Positions 5,561-7,884 of a DNA stretch of 7,884 nucleotides are shown piece after piece. The notes under the pieces were generated by a model. It was not told the DNA's origin and ran no database searches. It saw only the letters and a list, made by a program, of their open reading frames with translations. Source of the DNA: Candidatus Thorarchaeota archaeon (lineage in GTDB: Archaea > Asgardarchaeota > Thorarchaeia > Thorarchaeales > Thorarchaeaceae); the NCBI GenBank assembly GCA_030638785.1, contig DAOWDY010000178.1:1-7884 (forward strand), in the 5' to 3' direction. Every line of letters begins with the position of its first letter. The first letter of the stretch is position 1. A program made the position numbers and the translations under genes.

Positions 5561-6556
5561 TTAGGTGTTGTTGTCGTGGTCCACAGTAATGACGACATTT
5601 CCCACTTTTTGTCCTGTTTCGACATACTTGTGAGCTTCGACCATCTGTTCTAGGGGATAGCGTCTGTCAATGACTGCTTTTATCTTCCCAGCCTCAATGA
5701 GCCCTTTTAGGAACTCAAGATCCTCGATGTTGTTGGATGCTGCCCCGGTAATTACTTTCTTACTGCTTCTTCTTGAAGTCCATTGGCTACGAACCATTCG
5801 TGCAACAGTTGGGTTTCCTATTAGATGAATGCCATTCTCCTTTAAGGTTCTGACACTACCAGAATACGACGCCTTACCTACAACGTCGAATATCACATCG
5901 TAGGTTTCTCCGCTCTTGATGAAATCTTCCTGCTTGTAATCTATGACATGATCAGCACCGATGGAGCGCAGCATCTCTAACTTTCCTGCGCTGTCCACGG
6001 CAGTAACTTCTGCTCCCCAGTGTTTGGCGAGCTGCACACCGATAGTGCCTATTGATCCCCCTGCACCGTTGATTAGCACCTTGTGTCCTTCTTGGATGTT
6101 AGCTCTTCTGAGAAAATACAGAGCTGTAAATCCACCCATAGGAATAGTGGCAGCCTCCTCGAAGCTCAAATTGGTCGGTTTTAATGCAACCACTGCTTCC
6201 CCTTCTTCCGGGAAACACTTGTACTCGGCATAAGCTCCCATGGAAAAATCAGTTGCCCCAAAAACTTCATCACCAGGCTTAAACTTTGTAACATCATTTC
6301 CCACCGCTTCAACTACACCTGATAACTCCTGTCCCAGGATAGTTGTTCTCTTCGGTCTTCTGATACCGTTGAATAATCGAATTATATATCCCAAACCAAG
6401 AGCGATTTTGAGAGATCGCATCTCACAATCACCTGCTGTTACTGTTGTGGCACGTATTTTGACTAGAATTTCATTGTCCTTTGGAACCGGCTTCTCAACC
6501 TCTCTGAGCTCAAGCCCCTCAGGAGGTCCGTATCTCGTCCATACAATCGCTTTCAT
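5561..6556 (-). CDS. MDR-family NAD(P)H quinone/enone oxidoreductase, second tandem copy
   Basis: Full-length zinc-less MDR reductase of 331 residues, with the same predicted reaction class as its neighbours (hydride transfer from a nicotinamide cofactor to a quinone or activated double bond). The GroES-like domain has GPPEGLELREVEKPVPK (10-26), AGDCEMR (41-47) and ILGQELSG (73-80), where the usual GHE histidine is glutamine. The Rossmann domain has INGAGGSIG (162-170), AVDSAGKLEMLRSIGADHVIDY (split here as AVDSAGK 186-192 and GADHVIDY 200-207) and IDRRYPLEQ (296-304). Asp188 at the end of strand 2 is where classical alcohol dehydrogenases carry the NADH-selecting aspartate, so cofactor choice may differ from the copy at 4607-5512. 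The start has GAGG (6564-6567) 7 bases upstream. Gaps of 49 and 48 bp to the flanking copies and no TATA block between them indicate cotranscription. Confidence 0.9.
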   Translation of the reverse strand: MKAIVWTRYGPPEGLELREVEKPVPKDNEILVKIRATTVTAGDCEMRSLKIALGLGYIIRLFNGIRRPKRTTILGQELSGVVEAVGNDVTKFKPGDEVFGATDFSMGAYAEYKCFPEEGEAVVALKPTNLSFEEAATIPMGGFTALYFLRRANIQEGHKVLINGAGGSIGTIGVQLAKHWGAEVTAVDSAGKLEMLRSIGADHVIDYKQEDFIKSGETYDVIFDVVGKASYSGSVRTLKENGIHLIGNPTVARMVRSQWTSRRSSKKVITGAASNNIEDLEFLKGLIEAGKIKAVIDRRYPLEQMVEAHKYVETGQKVGNVVITVDHDNNT

Positions 6557-6605
6557 AGATATCCCTCTAAGATTTTACAGCGGAATGATTGAGCACTAAG
6601 CTTCG

Positions 6606-7595
6606 TTAAGTACTGATACTATGATCCATTGTTACGACAACATTTCCCTTTTTGCCACCCTCTTCAACAAACTTGTGGGCTTCGGCCATCTCTTGCAGTG
6701 GATATGTTCTATCTATGAATGTCTTTATCGTTCCTGCTTCAATAAGCTCTCTGAGGCTGATCAGATGTTCTGTCTTATAGTCTGCTGGTCCAGCTATTGC
6801 TCTCTTTCCGATTTTCCTCGCAGTCGATTTAACGCCTCGTGATACCGTTCCGTTGCCTTGAAGATAAGTTCCATTTTCACTTAGTGATCTAATACAATCT
6901 GAAAACTTAGTTACACCTACAACGTCGAAGATGACATCATAGGTTTCATCTCTCTCAGTAAAATTCTCTGTTTTGTAATCTATGACATGATCAGCACCAA
7001 AGGAACGCAGCATGTCAAATTTCCCTGCACTGTCCACTGCAGTAACTTCAGCTCCCATAGATTTGGCAAGCTGGACTGCTATAATGCCTATACTTCCTCC
7101 TGCCCCATTGATCAATACTCTTTGGCCGCTCTGAATGTTTCCTTCTCTCATAAAATGCAGAGCCTCTTGTCCCCCAACAGGTATAGTGGAGGCCTCCTCA
7201 TAGCTCATATTGGTCGGTTTTCTTGCCACGATTTTGGTTTCACTCAGGCATGTGTACTCGGCATAGGCACCAAAACTAAATCCAGTGACTGCAAAAACTT
7301 CGTCACCTTCTTTGAATTTTGTAACATCTTTTCCTATTGCTACAATTTCTCCAGCTAACTGTTGCCCTAGTATTTTCTTTCTTGGACCTCTTATACCAAA
7401 TCCTACACGCATGAGGAGCCGGAGCCCGAAACCCATTTGAGGGTAGTTAATACCCCGCATTTCACAGTCCCCTGCTATTACTGTGGTCGCATGGATTTTA
7501 ATCAAAAGCTCATTGTCCTTCGGAGTTGGTTTTTCAACTTCTTTGAGCTGAAGAACATCTGGGGGTCCCCATTTTAAACATACAATTGCTTTCAT
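6606..7595 (-). CDS. MDR-family NAD(P)H quinone/enone oxidoreductase, first tandem copy
   Basis: Zinc-less MDR reductase of 329 residues from the ATG at 7595, which aligns with the MKAIV start of both paralogues. It shares about 34 of the first 49 residues with the copy at 5561-6556. Visible parts are GPPDVLQLKEVEKPTPKD (10-27), AGDCEMR (41-47), ILGQQLAG (75-82; both histidine and glutamate of the GHE motif replaced), INGAGGSIG (162-170), AVDSAGK (186-192) with an acidic strand-2 residue, GADHVIDY (200-207) and IDRTYPLQE (294-302). An ATG three codons upstream (7604) is in frame, but AAGGA abuts it directly and is 9 bases from 7595, so 7595 is preferred. The gene begins 79 bp after the stop of the monooxygenase-like gene. 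I find no convincing promoter in that gap, so the transcript may begin outside the window. Confidence 0.88.
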   Translation of the reverse strand: MKAIVCLKWGPPDVLQLKEVEKPTPKDNELLIKIHATTVIAGDCEMRGINYPQMGFGLRLLMRVGFGIRGPRKKILGQQLAGEIVAIGKDVTKFKEGDEVFAVTGFSFGAYAEYTCLSETKIVARKPTNMSYEEASTIPVGGQEALHFMREGNIQSGQRVLINGAGGSIGIIAVQLAKSMGAEVTAVDSAGKFDMLRSFGADHVIDYKTENFTERDETYDVIFDVVGVTKFSDCIRSLSENGTYLQGNGTVSRGVKSTARKIGKRAIAGPADYKTEHLISLRELIEAGTIKTFIDRTYPLQEMAEAHKFVEEGGKKGNVVVTMDHSIST

Positions 7596-7604
7596 GAGTT
7601 TCAT

Positions 7605-7609
7605 TCCTT
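7605..7609 (-). promoter_or_regulatory. Ribosome site AAGGA that favours the start at 7595
   Basis: AAGGA directly touches the upstream ATG at 7604 (no spacer) but stands 9 bases from the ATG at 7595. Only the second spacing is workable, and it agrees with the N-termini of the two paralogues. Confidence 0.55.
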
Positions 7610-7674
7610 ATTGTTTTTGATTTAGTCATTTGAGCGAACAACTTCGATTGATCATACTGGCATATTAGCACCTT

Positions 7675-7884
7675 TCACCCAATGTCCGGAGCTTCGATAA
7701 CTTGATAGTGAGCTGACAGATCGTCAAATCTCGATAAGAGTTGTCTGGCCTCAGGTGGCACAACAGCAACTTCATACTCTTCTCCTGCAAATGCTCGTAC
7801 CGCATCTAGCGTATCAAACCACATTATAGTCACAAACTCTACGCCATCTTCAACATCACGACGAAGTAAGTGAATACCATGGAA
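7675..7884 (-). CDS. Antibiotic-biosynthesis-monooxygenase-like (dimeric alpha/beta-barrel) protein, C-terminal 69 residues
   Basis: The frame enters from the window edge and ends at a TGA (7677-7675), giving 69 C-terminal residues; the start lies outside. The segment runs FHGIHLLRRDVEDG, then EFVTIMWFDTLDAVRAFAG, then YEVAVVPPEARQLLSRFD and ends near HYQVI. I recognise this order from small stand-alone ABM-fold proteins of about 100 residues, which pack as dimers and in some members oxidise quinols or degrade haem. The W-x-D/S-x-x-A-x-x-AF-A-G core is the diagnostic part. No metal site can be judged from the fragment, and many members have no known activity. It precedes the three MDR reductases by 79 bp in the same direction, a spacing that allows but does not prove cotranscription. 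A quinol-oxidising member next to quinone reductases would make functional sense; that link is inference. Confidence 0.7.
   Translation of the reverse strand, partial: FHGIHLLRRDVEDGVEFVTIMWFDTLDAVRAFAGEEYEVAVVPPEARQLLSRFDDLSAHYQVIEAPDIG

Noticed and set aside
6240..6599. Plus-strand 119-residue open frame
   Set aside because: It is antisense to the second MDR copy, with no family resemblance or start signals.
4607..7595. Zinc-dependent alcohol dehydrogenases
   Set aside because: The cysteine ligands of both zinc sites are absent in all three copies, and only one keeps the GHE triplet.

Overview
The window looks like a piece of an archaeal chromosome of moderate GC, and all nine genes are read from the minus strand. 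The archaeal reading rests on three things. Purine-rich BRE plus TATA blocks sit upstream of several genes, short AGGTG/GAGG ribosome sites lie 6-7 bases before the starts, and two genes encode surface proteins of archaeal style (signal peptide, ectodomain, one C-terminal membrane anchor, in one case through a poly-threonine stalk). The overall gene style reminds me of Asgard (Thorarchaeota-like) genomes, but no universal marker is present, so that placement is a weak guess.

Layout in the direction of transcription, from high to low coordinates. (1) 7675-7884: the C-terminal end of a small antibiotic-biosynthesis-monooxygenase-like protein, cut by the window edge. (2) 7595-4607: three tandem paralogous zinc-less MDR oxidoreductases of the quinone oxidoreductase type, 48-49 bp apart and probably one transcript. 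(3) 4462-3920: a membrane-anchored ectodomain that I align to the iron domain of superoxide reductase/desulfoferrodoxin, keeping four of the five iron ligands. It has its own promoter. (4) 3726-1840: a BioD-like P-loop NTPase followed after 57 bp by a thioredoxin reductase, probably one operon. (5) 1726-512: a secreted, membrane-anchored alpha/alpha-barrel protein with prenyltransferase/squalene-cyclase-type repeats. Its promoter has a 13-bp palindrome at the TATA box. (6) 435-1: the N-terminal 145 residues of a protein I do not recognise, preceded by a perfect 9+4+9 inverted repeat. There is no gene-free stretch above 300 bp.

The common thread is redox chemistry: quinone/enone reductase paralogues, a quinol-monooxygenase-like fragment, thioredoxin reductase and a superoxide-reductase-like surface domain. 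That they work together is inference from proximity only, because the promoters suggest at least four separate transcription units. The most unusual item is the superoxide-reductase-like surface protein. Its predicted signal cleavage would leave a ligand histidine as the mature N-terminus, while one canonical histidine ligand is replaced by alanine.
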